DNA of 64,000 nt, taken from positions 1 to 64,000 of the forward strand of contig JAJVIC010000007.1 in assembly GCA_022072225.1 (NCBI GenBank), given 5' to 3'. Within the stretch, counting starts at the first letter, position 1. Every line of letters begins with the position of its first letter. The position numbers were made by a program, and so were the translations under genes. This DNA is from Bacteroidia bacterium (lineage in GTDB: Bacteria; Bacteroidota; Bacteroidia; SXHM01). Below, piece after piece: positions 50,498-58,169 of the stretch. The notes beneath the pieces are model-generated. The model saw only the letters and a list, made by a program, of their open reading frames with translations, made no database searches and was not told where the DNA came from.

Positions 50498-51958
50498 ATG
50501 GCAGAGCAAAAAGACATATTAGAAGAACACATTTTTTCGGAATATAAATACGGATTTACGTCTGATATTGATACCGAAACCGCCCCTCCTGGGCTGAACG
50601 AGGATATTGTGCGCTTTATTTCTGCGAAGAAAAACGAGCCCGAATGGATGCTGGAATATCGGCTGAAAGCTTTTCGTCATTGGAAAACAATGGAAGAGCC
50701 GCGCCACTGGCCGCACCTGAAATATCCCGAAATCAATTTCCAGAACATTATTTACTACGCTGCTCCGAAACAAAAGGCAACATTAAATAGTCTGGATGAA
50801 GTTGACCCCGAGCTTCTGGCAACTTTTGAAAAGCTGGGAATTTCACTGGAAGAGCAAAAACGTTTGACAGGAGTACAGTCGAATATCGCGATTGATGCGG
50901 TGATTGACAGCGTTTCGGTGAAAACAACTTTCAAAGAAGTGCTTGCTGAGAAGGGAATTATTTTCTGCTCATTCAGCGAAGCGGTGCAAGAACATCCCGA
51001 GCTGGTGAAAAAATACATGGGCTCGGTGGTGCCTTACACCGATAATTTTTATTCGGCTTTGAACTCGGCTGTTTTCAGCGATGGTTCATTTTGCTATATC
51101 CCGAAAGGGGTTCGCTGCCCGATGGAATTGAGTACCTATTTCCGTATCAACACTTCAGGAACAGGTCAGTTTGAACGCACCTTAATTATTGCTGATGAAC
51201 ATGCGTATGTCAGCTACCTTGAAGGTTGCACTGCCCCGATGCGCGATGAAAATCAGTTGCATGCTGCGGTGGTGGAAATCGTTTCGCACAAAAATGCGGA
51301 AGTAAAATATTCAACTGTTCAGAACTGGTATCCCGGTGATAAGAACGGCAAAGGCGGGGTTTATAATTTTGTTACCAAGCGCGGAATTTGTCTGGAAGAA
51401 AATTCAAAAATCTCGTGGACACAGGTGGAAACAGGCTCTGCAATCACCTGGAAATATCCGAGCGTTATTTTGAAAGGTGATAATTCGGTAGGTGAATTTT
51501 ATTCCGTTGCTGTTACCAATAATTTTCAGCAGGCCGATACCGGAACCAAAATGACTCATATCGGAAAGAACACGCGCAGCACTATTATTTCAAAAGGTAT
51601 TTCAGCCGGACAAAGCAATAACAGCTACCGCGGCTTGGTGCGTATCAATAAAGGAGCAAAAAATGCCCGCAATTTTTCACAATGCGATTCCTTGCTGATG
51701 GGCAGCAAATGCGGTGCGCATACCTTTCCTTACATTGAAATAAAAGATAAAAGTGCAGTGGTGGAGCACGAAGCAACTACTTCAAAAATTGGCGAAGACC
51801 AAATATTTTATTGCAACCAGCGCGGCATTGATACTGAAAAGGCAATAGGTTTAATTGTAAACGGATACTGCAAAGAAGTCTTTAATCAGTTGCCAATGGA
51901 GTTTGCGGTAGAAGCGCAAAAGTTACTTGCTGTTTCATTAGAAGGAAGTGTAGGATAA
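50498..51958 (+). CDS. sufB: Fe-S cluster assembly scaffold protein SufB
   Basis: Core scaffold of the SufBC2D complex where clusters are built. 486 residues, normal for SufB (465-495). Hallmarks: [20 protein letters not shown] (~205-224), YLEGCTAPM (~247-255), and the C-terminal [20 protein letters not shown], then C (~443-463), with the conserved Cys and His region. A GTG just before (50495) is also in frame; the ATG is preferred because GAGAGGGG, the end of the spacer repeat, gives a good ribosome-binding site there. Gap of 6 bases to sufC. Confidence 0.97.
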   Translation: MAEQKDILEEHIFSEYKYGFTSDIDTETAPPGLNEDIVRFISAKKNEPEWMLEYRLKAFRHWKTMEEPRHWPHLKYPEINFQNIIYYAAPKQKATLNSLDEVDPELLATFEKLGISLEEQKRLTGVQSNIAIDAVIDSVSVKTTFKEVLAEKGIIFCSFSEAVQEHPELVKKYMGSVVPYTDNFYSALNSAVFSDGSFCYIPKGVRCPMELSTYFRINTSGTGQFERTLIIADEHAYVSYLEGCTAPMRDENQLHAAVVEIVSHKNAEVKYSTVQNWYPGDKNGKGGVYNFVTKRGICLEENSKISWTQVETGSAITWKYPSVILKGDNSVGEFYSVAVTNNFQQADTGTKMTHIGKNTRSTIISKGISAGQSNNSYRGLVRINKGAKNARNFSQCDSLLMGSKCGAHTFPYIEIKDKSAVVEHEATTSKIGEDQIFYCNQRGIDTEKAIGLIVNGYCKEVFNQLPMEFAVEAQKLLAVSLEGSVG

Positions 51959-51964
51959 ATCAAT

Positions 51965-52729
51965 ATGAACGAAATGTTATCAATTAAAAACCTGCGTGCA
52001 GGTATTGAAGGAAAAGAAATTATCAAAGGATTTAACCTTGAAGTGAAGGCAGGCGAAGTGCATGCTATCATGGGTCCGAATGGTTCGGGCAAAAGCACAC
52101 TATCAAATGTGTTGGCAGGAAGAGAAGATTATATTGTTTCTGGCGGTGAAGTTTTATTCAACAGAAAAAATCTGTTAGAACTTTCTCCCGAAGACCGTGC
52201 GCGCGAAGGGTTGTTTCTTGCGTTTCAGTATCCGGTTGAAATTCCCGGTGTGAGTAATATCAATTTTCTGAAAACGGCTATTAATGAAATTCGTGCTTAC
52301 AAAGGATTAGCTCCAATGGAAGCAAAAGATTTTCTGAAACTTGTTAAAGAAAAACAAGCATTGGTTGAGTTGCAGGGCTCGCTTGCCAACCGTTCGGTGA
52401 ATGAAGGTTTTTCTGGCGGAGAGAAAAAGCGCAACGAAATTTTTCAAATGGCAATGCTGGAGCCAACACTTGCTATATTGGATGAAACCGACAGCGGGCT
52501 TGACATTGATGCGCTGCGCATTGTTGCAAATGGTGTGAATAAGCTGCGTTCTGCAAACCGTTCGTTTGTTGTGATTACGCACTACCAAAGGCTTTTGGAT
52601 TATATCGTTCCTGATTTTGTGCATGTATTGTATGATGGGAAAATTGTGAAATCAGGAACCAAAGAACTTGCGCTGGAACTGGAAGAAAAGGGTTATGATT
52701 GGATTAAGAAAGAATTGGTGGAGGCATGA
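51965..52729 (+). CDS. sufC: Fe-S cluster assembly ATPase SufC
   Basis: ABC-type ATPase that drives the SufBC2D scaffold. Walker A GPNGSGKSTLSN (~37-48), signature FSGGEKKRNE (~153-162, in place of LSGGQ, as in all SufC), Walker B LAILDETDSGLD (~172-183) and the switch ITHYQRLLDYI (~208). 254 residues, normal. Its end overlaps sufD by 4 bases, so translation is coupled. Confidence 0.97.
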   Translation: MNEMLSIKNLRAGIEGKEIIKGFNLEVKAGEVHAIMGPNGSGKSTLSNVLAGREDYIVSGGEVLFNRKNLLELSPEDRAREGLFLAFQYPVEIPGVSNINFLKTAINEIRAYKGLAPMEAKDFLKLVKEKQALVELQGSLANRSVNEGFSGGEKKRNEIFQMAMLEPTLAILDETDSGLDIDALRIVANGVNKLRSANRSFVVITHYQRLLDYIVPDFVHVLYDGKIVKSGTKELALELEEKGYDWIKKELVEA

Positions 52730-54033
52730 CCACAGTTGAAAAAATATCAGCGTCTGAGAAATTAGTTTCAGATTTTGAAGCAGTAAAAAAAACGCTTCCG
52801 GAAAATTCGTTTGTTCAGAACATCCGTCAAAAAGCAATTGAAGCATTTGCTAAACTCGGCATTCCTGCAAGGAAAAACGAGGAATACAAATATTCAAATG
52901 TTCAGAAATTATTTCAGGAGGATTTCACCCAATCCGCAATTTACAATCCGCAATTCACAATTGATAAATACCTCATTCCAAATCTCGATGCCCACATCAT
53001 TGTTTTGGTAAATGATTTTTACTCTGAAGAGTTATCATCCTTAGAAAATCTTGATAAAACTGTTGTTGTTTCTTCTTTAAAAAAAGCATTTGAAAAATAT
53101 CCTGAATTAGTTGAAAAGCATTTTTCAAAACATGCAGATATTAGTTCTGATGCGTTTATCGCATTGAATACTGCTTATGCTGCAGATGGCATTTTCATTA
53201 AAGTTCCGGATAATACAGTAGTTGAAAAACCAATTCACATTATCAATGTAATTTCTGCAAAAGAGAATACACTTTTCTCTCCGCGAAATCTTTTTGTGAT
53301 TGGCAAAAATGCTCAACTGCAAATAGTGGAAACATTTGCAAGCATTGACTTAACTGTAAATGTAATCTCCAATTCAGTTACGGAAATTGTGGTTGGCGAA
53401 AATGCAAGAGTTCAGTATTACCGTGTGCAAAATGAGAATGAAAACAGTCAGCATATAAACACTGTTTCTGCTTCGCAGGAAAAAAATTCTCATTTCGATA
53501 CCAACACGGTAACGCTTAGTGGAGGCTGGGTTCGCAATAACCTGAACATTGCTCTCAATGGTGAAAATTGCGAAACACATCTGAACGGTTTGTTCCTTGC
53601 AAACGCAACTAATTATGTGGACAACCACACCTTGGTTGACCACCGCATGCCGCATTGCGAAAGCAACCAAACCTATAAAGGAATTTTAGACGGCAAAGCA
53701 ACAGGCGTGTTCAACGGAAAAATTTTTGTGCAACGCGATGCACAGAAAACCAACGCTTATCAAAGCTCAAAAAATATTCTGCTGAGTGATGATGCCACCA
53801 TCAACGCAAAACCTCAGCTGGAAATTTATGCCGATGATGTAAAATGTTCGCATGGCTCTTCAACAGGCAAGATTGATGAGGATGCTTTATTTTACCTGCA
53901 GGCAAGGGGGCTGGGAATAGAAAGCGCGAAAAAACTTTTGTTGCACGCATTTGTTAACGATGTGATGCAAACCATACGGATAGAGGCTTTACGCGAGCAT
54001 CTCGAAAACCTCATCCACAAAAAATTAGATTAA
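52726..54033 (+). CDS. sufD: Fe-S cluster assembly protein SufD
   Basis: SufB-like beta-helix partner in SufBC2D, needed for iron entry. N-terminal helices (~1-110), then the repeat beta-helix core and the C-terminal helical domain with DDVKCSHGSSTGKIDEDALF, then YLQARGLG (~370-397), the characteristic SufD end containing the cluster-site His. 435 residues, normal for Bacteroidota. ATG overlaps the sufC stop; the stop abuts sufS directly. Confidence 0.96.
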   Translation: MTTVEKISASEKLVSDFEAVKKTLPENSFVQNIRQKAIEAFAKLGIPARKNEEYKYSNVQKLFQEDFTQSAIYNPQFTIDKYLIPNLDAHIIVLVNDFYSEELSSLENLDKTVVVSSLKKAFEKYPELVEKHFSKHADISSDAFIALNTAYAADGIFIKVPDNTVVEKPIHIINVISAKENTLFSPRNLFVIGKNAQLQIVETFASIDLTVNVISNSVTEIVVGENARVQYYRVQNENENSQHINTVSASQEKNSHFDTNTVTLSGGWVRNNLNIALNGENCETHLNGLFLANATNYVDNHTLVDHRMPHCESNQTYKGILDGKATGVFNGKIFVQRDAQKTNAYQSSKNILLSDDATINAKPQLEIYADDVKCSHGSSTGKIDEDALFYLQARGLGIESAKKLLLHAFVNDVMQTIRIEALREHLENLIHKKLD

Positions 54034-55278
54034 ATGACTACTGTTGCACAACATAAAATTGTTTTAGATGTAGAGCATATCCGTAAGGATTTTCCAATTC
54101 TTTCACGTAAAGTGAACGGAAAACATTTGGTGTATTTTGATAATGCGGCAACTTCTCAAAAGCCGCAGCCGGTGATTGATGCAACAAATAAATATTATTC
54201 TTTTGAGAACGCCAACATTCATCGTGGTGTGCACACGCTCAGTCAGGAGGCAACTTCGGCTTATGAAGTGGTGAGAGAAAAAGTGCGTGCCTTTATCAAC
54301 GCAGACAAATCGTACGAAATCATTTTCACAAAAGGAACAACGGATAGCATCAACCTCGTTGCTTCAACATTTGGGAGAACACATGTTGGTGAAGGAGATG
54401 AAGTATTGATATCTGCAATGGAGCATCATTCCAACATTGTGCCGTGGCAGATGCTGTGCGAAGAGAAAAAAGCAAAACTGAAAGTTATCCCCATCAATGA
54501 GAATGGGGAACTGCTGATGGATGAATACAAAAAACTGCTTTCATCAAAAACTAAAATTGTTGCGGTTGCGCACATTTCCAATTCGCTTGGAACCATTAAT
54601 CCTGTGAAAGAAATTATTGCGCTGGCGCATGAAAAAAATATTCCCGTGTTGATTGATGGCGCGCAGGCAATTCATCATGAAAAGGTGGATGTGCAGTATT
54701 TGAATTGCGATTTTTATGTTTTCTCAGCGCATAAAATGTATGGACCAACCGGTGTTGGGGTGCTCTACGGAAAAGAAGAATTGCTGAACGCAATGCCTCC
54801 TTATCAGGGTGGTGGCGATATGATAAAAACCGTAACGTTTGAGAAAACAACTTACAACGAGTTACCACACAAATTTGAAGCAGGCACACCTAACATTGCA
54901 GGCGGAATAGCATTTGGCGCAGCAATAGATTACATTAATTCTTTAGGAGTTGAAAACATCTCAGCGTATGAACATGAACTTACCTCTTACGCATTACAGC
55001 AACTTAACAACGTACCGGGAATAAAATTTATTGGCAAGGCAAAAGAGCGTGCTTCGGTAATTTCTTTTCTGTTGGATAACATTCATCCTTATGATGCCGG
55101 AGTTATTTTAGACAAGATGGGAATTGCTGTTCGCACAGGTCATCACTGCACGCAACCGTTAATGGATAGGTTCAGAATTCCGGGAACAGTGCGTGCTTCC
55201 TTCTCCTTTTATAACACCAAAGAGGAGGTTGACACTTTAGTGAAAGGATTGCATAAAGTAATCGACATGTTTAAATGA
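54034..55278 (+). CDS. sufS: Cysteine desulfurase SufS
   Basis: PLP enzyme that takes sulfur from cysteine as a persulfide. The PLP Lys is in FSAHKMYGPTGVGVLYG (~230-246); the active Cys is in RTGHHCTQPLM (~368-378). The N-terminal YFDNAATSQKPQPVIDA (~34-50) is typical. 414 residues, group II (SufS) size. It passes sulfur to the SufE encoded two genes downstream; a four-helix-bundle gene now lies between them. Confidence 0.97.
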   Translation: MTTVAQHKIVLDVEHIRKDFPILSRKVNGKHLVYFDNAATSQKPQPVIDATNKYYSFENANIHRGVHTLSQEATSAYEVVREKVRAFINADKSYEIIFTKGTTDSINLVASTFGRTHVGEGDEVLISAMEHHSNIVPWQMLCEEKKAKLKVIPINENGELLMDEYKKLLSSKTKIVAVAHISNSLGTINPVKEIIALAHEKNIPVLIDGAQAIHHEKVDVQYLNCDFYVFSAHKMYGPTGVGVLYGKEELLNAMPPYQGGGDMIKTVTFEKTTYNELPHKFEAGTPNIAGGIAFGAAIDYINSLGVENISAYEHELTSYALQQLNNVPGIKFIGKAKERASVISFLLDNIHPYDAGVILDKMGIAVRTGHHCTQPLMDRFRIPGTVRASFSFYNTKEEVDTLVKGLHKVIDMFK

Positions 55279-55279
55279 A

Positions 55280-55302
55280 GTCCAAAGTTTGAAAGTTCAA
55301 AG
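55280..55302 (+). repeat. Left inverted repeat bordering the four-helix-bundle gene
   Basis: GTCCAAAGTTTGAAAGTTCA, then AAG, 2 bases after the sufS stop. Its complement CTTTGAACTTTCAAAC recurs 16 of 16 at 55713-55728. Confidence 0.8.
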
Positions 55303-55322
55303 TCTAAAGTTGAAATACTGCA

Positions 55323-55718
55323 ATGAGTAAGATTAATACATTTGAAGATATTCAGGCTTGGCAAAAAGCGAGAGAACTAACTCGTGCAATCTATAAAGTT
55401 TCGTCAGAGAATTCTTTTAGTAAAGATTTTGGTTTACGCGACCAAATTCGAAGGGCTAGCGTTTCTGTTTTATCTAATATAGCTGAGGGCTTTGAACGAA
55501 ATGGTAGTAAAGAATTTATACACTTTCTCTCCATCGCTAAAGGTTCAGCAGGCGAAGTTCGAGCACAACTTTATGTAGCATTTGATTTAGAGTATATTTC
55601 AAAGACAGAGTTTGATGATTTAAGTAGACTTGCAACCGATACAAGTAAAATGATTGGTGGTTTTATGACCTACCTCAAAAACTCAGATTTAAAAGGAGCA
55701 AAATTTACTGAACTTTGA
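55323..55718 (+). CDS. Four-helix-bundle protein of the 23S rRNA intervening-sequence (S23/IVP) family (131 aa)
   Basis: Family hallmarks: FEDIQAWQKARELTRAIYKV at the start, FGLRDQIRRASVSVLSNIAE, then GF (~39-60), and KGSAGEVRAQLYVAFDL (~78-95). The family is small, four-helical and pentameric in known structures, and related to the Avd protein of diversity-generating retroelements. Its biochemical role is unknown. It splits sufS from sufE and is bordered by inverted repeats, one of which overlaps its stop codon. This looks like an insertion of a small mobile unit into the operon, carried without breaking it. Confidence 0.93.
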   Translation: MSKINTFEDIQAWQKARELTRAIYKVSSENSFSKDFGLRDQIRRASVSVLSNIAEGFERNGSKEFIHFLSIAKGSAGEVRAQLYVAFDLEYISKTEFDDLSRLATDTSKMIGGFMTYLKNSDLKGAKFTEL

Positions 55719-55742
55719 ACTTTCAAACATTGAACATTGGAC
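55713..55742 (+). repeat. Right inverted repeat bordering the four-helix-bundle gene
   Basis: CTTTGAACTTTCAAACATTG, then AACATTGGAC, overlapping the stop codon and ending just before the sufE ATG at 55744. A solo copy is at 29120-29148. Confidence 0.8.
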
Positions 55743-55743
55743 C

Positions 55744-56166
55744 ATGAGTATTAAAGAAATAGAAGAAACCATTGTTGAAGAATTCGGTTACTATGATGAC
55801 TGGATGGGGAAATATGAATTCATCATTGAACTGGGAAAATCATTGCCGCTGATAGCTGAAAAATACAAGACGGAAGAAAACATCATCAAAGGTTGCCAAA
55901 GCCGTGTGTGGCTTCACGCAGAAGCTGAGGGTGATAAAATTGTGTTCACTGCCGACAGCGATGCCATTATTACTAAAGGGTTGATTAGCCTTCTTATCCG
56001 CGTACTTTCGCACCAAACACCTGATGAAATTATTAATGCCGATTTACGTTTTATAGATCGAATCGGACTGAAAGAACACCTTTCACCAACGCGCTCAAAC
56101 GGTTTGGTTTCTATGATTAAACAAATGAAGTTGTATGCGCTTGCTTTAAAAACAAAAATGCTTTAA
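55744..56166 (+). CDS. sufE: Sulfur acceptor SufE
   Basis: Takes the persulfide sulfur from SufS and hands it to SufB. The acceptor Cys is in IIKGCQSRVWLHAEA (~47-61). Other conserved parts: YDDWMGKYEFIIELGKSLP (~17-35) and the C-terminal LSPTRSNGLVSMIKQMK (~117-133). 140 residues, normal for SufE. Its start lies just behind the right repeat of the inserted four-helix-bundle gene; 4 bases separate it from the SufT-like gene. Confidence 0.96.
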   Translation: MSIKEIEETIVEEFGYYDDWMGKYEFIIELGKSLPLIAEKYKTEENIIKGCQSRVWLHAEAEGDKIVFTADSDAIITKGLISLLIRVLSHQTPDEIINADLRFIDRIGLKEHLSPTRSNGLVSMIKQMKLYALALKTKML

Positions 56167-56170
56167 CAAC

Positions 56171-56524
56171 ATGGAAGCAACTGAAAAAGAAAATCCCACA
56201 CCGGCACCCGGCACTGATAAATTAGAGCTTGCAGGACGTATTACCGATATTTTGCGTACGGTTTACGACCCTGAAATTCCGGTGGATATTTATGAGCTCG
56301 GATTGATTTACGAAGTAAAGATTGACGATGAAAAAAATGTGGAGATTGTAATGACTTTGACATCACCCTCTTGTCCCGTTGCGGAATCATTACCCATTGA
56401 AGTGGAGCAGAAAGTAAATTCGGTGCAGGGTGTGCGTTCTGCAAAAGTTACCTTAACATTTGAGCCGCCCTGGGAAAAAGAGATGATGAGCGAGGCTGCG
56501 CAGTTGGAGTTGGGGTTTATGTAA
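56171..56524 (+). CDS. SufT-like MIP18 family (DUF59) protein (117 aa)
   Basis: Fe-S maturation helper of the PaaD/MIP18 family. Hallmarks: TVYDPEIPVDIYELGLIYEV (~32-51), MTLTSPSCPVAESLP (~81-95) with the single conserved Cys, and VTLTFEPPWEKEMMSE (~118 region). N-terminal ~20 residues are polar and not conserved. As in many bacteria it follows sufE within the operon. Confidence 0.93.
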   Translation: MEATEKENPTPAPGTDKLELAGRITDILRTVYDPEIPVDIYELGLIYEVKIDDEKNVEIVMTLTSPSCPVAESLPIEVEQKVNSVQGVRSAKVTLTFEPPWEKEMMSEAAQLELGFM

Positions 56525-56655
56525 CACCCCTCCCAACCCTCCCCTCTGGGGAGGGCTTTGCCAACGCACAAGCAAACCGATGAAACAGTTCAGCATAATT
56601 TAAAAACGAAACAACAAAATTCTCTCCCCTTTGGGGAGAGTTAGAGAGGGGTGAT
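56525..56655. repeat. MITE-like spacer element, copy 2 (upstream of the DUF2480 gene)
   Basis: 131 bases with inverted ends CACCCCTC and GAGGGGTG. Internal palindromes are CCCTCCCCTCTGGGGAGGG near the left and CTCTCCCCTTTGGGGAGAG (56622-56640) near the right. The right end is nearly identical to copy 1 and stops at the start codon at 56656. No gene inside. Confidence 0.8.
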
Positions 56656-57159
56656 ATGGAAATAATAAATAAAGTTCAGCAAAGCGGATTGACCGAATTT
56701 AATCTTGAGGATTTTTATCCGAAAGGCGAACGTGCAGTTTTTGATTTGAAAGATTTTTTGTGGCAGGGATTGATACTGAAAGAAAAAGATTTCCGTGAGG
56801 CACTGAAGAATTTTGACTTTACCATTTACAAAGACAAATACGTTGCGGTGCTTTGCTCGGCTGATGCCATTGTGCCTTCGTGGGCATTTATGCTGGTGGC
56901 GGTTTACTTAGAGCCTTTTGCCAAACGAGTAGTATTTGGCACTGCTGAAACATTAGAAACCGTTCTGTATAACGATGCGCTTTCAAAGCTTGACATTGAA
57001 AAATTTCGGGGAGAAAAAATAATTATCAAAGGCTGCAGCAAATACCCTGTTCCCGAATCGGCTTATGTAGAGATTACCCGCCTGCTGCGCCCGGTAGCTA
57101 AGAGCATTATGTATGGCGAGGCCTGTTCTACTGTTCCGCTGTTTAAGGCAAAGGAATAA
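56656..57159 (+). CDS. DUF2480 family protein (167 aa)
   Basis: Matches DUF2480 as I remember it: VFDLKDFLWQGLILKEKDFR (~29-48), YVAVLCSADAIVPSWAFMLV (~63-82), GCSKYPVPESAYVEITRLLR (~130-149). The family is limited to Bacteroidota and often sits near suf genes. It contains several conserved Cys (CSAD, GCSKYPVP, EACSTVP). Cytoplasmic; function unknown, with a link to Fe-S metabolism inferred from its position. Its ribosome-binding region is supplied by the spacer repeat. Confidence 0.9.
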   Translation: MEIINKVQQSGLTEFNLEDFYPKGERAVFDLKDFLWQGLILKEKDFREALKNFDFTIYKDKYVAVLCSADAIVPSWAFMLVAVYLEPFAKRVVFGTAETLETVLYNDALSKLDIEKFRGEKIIIKGCSKYPVPESAYVEITRLLRPVAKSIMYGEACSTVPLFKAKE

Positions 57160-57164
57160 ATCTC

Positions 57165-58061
57165 TTATTTAAACCTCACAATAGCCTCCACCGCAAAGTG
57201 GTCGCTTAGGTCGCAAAAGTTTTTGAAACAGGGCTGCTTAGTAGCAAAACGCCTTACGTTGCGGATTAAGGTTTTGGGTTGCGTTCCGTTGGGGCGGTAA
57301 AAAATAAAGTCAATCAAACGGTCGTCATCGCCCCCGCGAATATCATTAAGTATAGCTGCGGTGTATTTTAATTCGCCATCGGGCACATAGTCATCTACAT
57401 CCAGCGTTTTCAGCATTTGCGGATAAGGCTCGCCATTGTCTTTTCCCATGTTGAAATCGCCTGCCAGCAGTTGCGGAACGCCTTCTTTTTTATAGGTGTC
57501 AATCAAACTGCGTATTTGCTCGTATTGCGATTGGCGCACAGAATAAGGGCCTCCGGCCTGTATGTGTGTACCCAGCAGTTGAAATTTTTGTCCCTCCCAC
57601 TCGCCTTCTACCAGCAGTGCGCCTTTATGGGCAAAGCAATCTGTAAAGCCGTGGCAGTCTTTGTATTTTATCTGTTTCAGTTTTGTCAATGGAATCTTGC
57701 TCAGCATCCAGACCCCGCTGTTAATTTTTATCCAGAATACCCTGCGGTTAGCAGGCCCAATTCTGTAAGGATATAATTTCTTCAACTTGCGTTTTAAAAT
57801 TCTGCGGGCATCGCCATGAAATGCTTCCTGAAAAACCAGGATGTCATAATTTTCTGCGGGAAGGATTTTTGCTATTTCACGCGCACGTTTGCGCTTGCCG
57901 GTGTGCAGAGCAAAGCGGGGAAGCATGTAAATATTCCAGCTGAGTATTTTTAATTCTTTGCCTGTTTCTGCGGGTTGCGCAAGTGCAGGTGTTTCGGGTA
58001 TAAGAAACAAAGCACATAAACTTATTTTTACCACTAAGGCACTGAGGGCACTAAGTTTCAC
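57165..58061 (-). CDS. Exported endonuclease/exonuclease/phosphatase family protein, sphingomyelinase-C-like (298 aa)
   Basis: Mg-dependent phosphodiesterase fold. Motifs: LSWNIYMLPRF (~39-49, metal Asn), ILVFQEAFHGDARRILKRKL (~74-93, metal Glu), GTHIQAGG (~168), LAGDFNMGKDNG (~200-211) and SDHFAVEA (~286-293, catalytic Asp-His). The choice of sphingomyelinase or related phospholipase over DNase is suggested by the HIQAGG stretch but is not certain. Exported: the signal peptide ends near TPALAQ. Residues 3-11 of it are encoded by an interspersed repeat (58029-58055). Confidence 0.88.
   Translation of the reverse strand: MKLSALSALVVKISLCALFLIPETPALAQPAETGKELKILSWNIYMLPRFALHTGKRKRAREIAKILPAENYDILVFQEAFHGDARRILKRKLKKLYPYRIGPANRRVFWIKINSGVWMLSKIPLTKLKQIKYKDCHGFTDCFAHKGALLVEGEWEGQKFQLLGTHIQAGGPYSVRQSQYEQIRSLIDTYKKEGVPQLLAGDFNMGKDNGEPYPQMLKTLDVDDYVPDGELKYTAAILNDIRGGDDDRLIDFIFYRPNGTQPKTLIRNVRRFATKQPCFKNFCDLSDHFAVEAIVRFK
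58029..58055 (-). repeat. CTTAGTGCC-type repeat encoding part of a signal peptide
   Basis: On the minus strand CTTAGTGCCCTCAGTGCCTT, then AGTGGTA. Same family as TTACCACTAAGGTTACAAGG (plus strand, about 22918-22937, then TCACTAAGG) downstream of the Wzi-like gene. Here it encodes LSALSALVV of the exported phosphodiesterase. Confidence 0.75.
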
Positions 58062-58102
58062 TAATACAATTTTTCTATGGTGTTTAAATTTTCAAAGAAA
58101 TA

Positions 58103-58164
58103 TTGCCACAGATTCACAGATTAAAATTATAAAAGGCAGCAAAAAATCTGTGAATCTGTGGCAA
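58103..58164. repeat. Perfect 20-bp inverted repeat, possibly also a terminator
   Basis: TTGCCACAGATTCACAGATT (58103-58122) and its exact complement at 58145-58164, with a 22-base loop. Located between the end of the TonB-dependent receptor gene and the next leftward gene; an A/T-rich loop but no T-run. Related direct repeats occur at 23885. Confidence 0.85.
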
Positions 58165-58169
58165 GCATT

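Noticed and set aside
55264-55322. Attenuator between sufS and the four-helix-bundle gene
   Set aside because: The local sequence is a degenerate direct/inverted repeat that pairs with the other side of the gene, not a local stem with a T-run.
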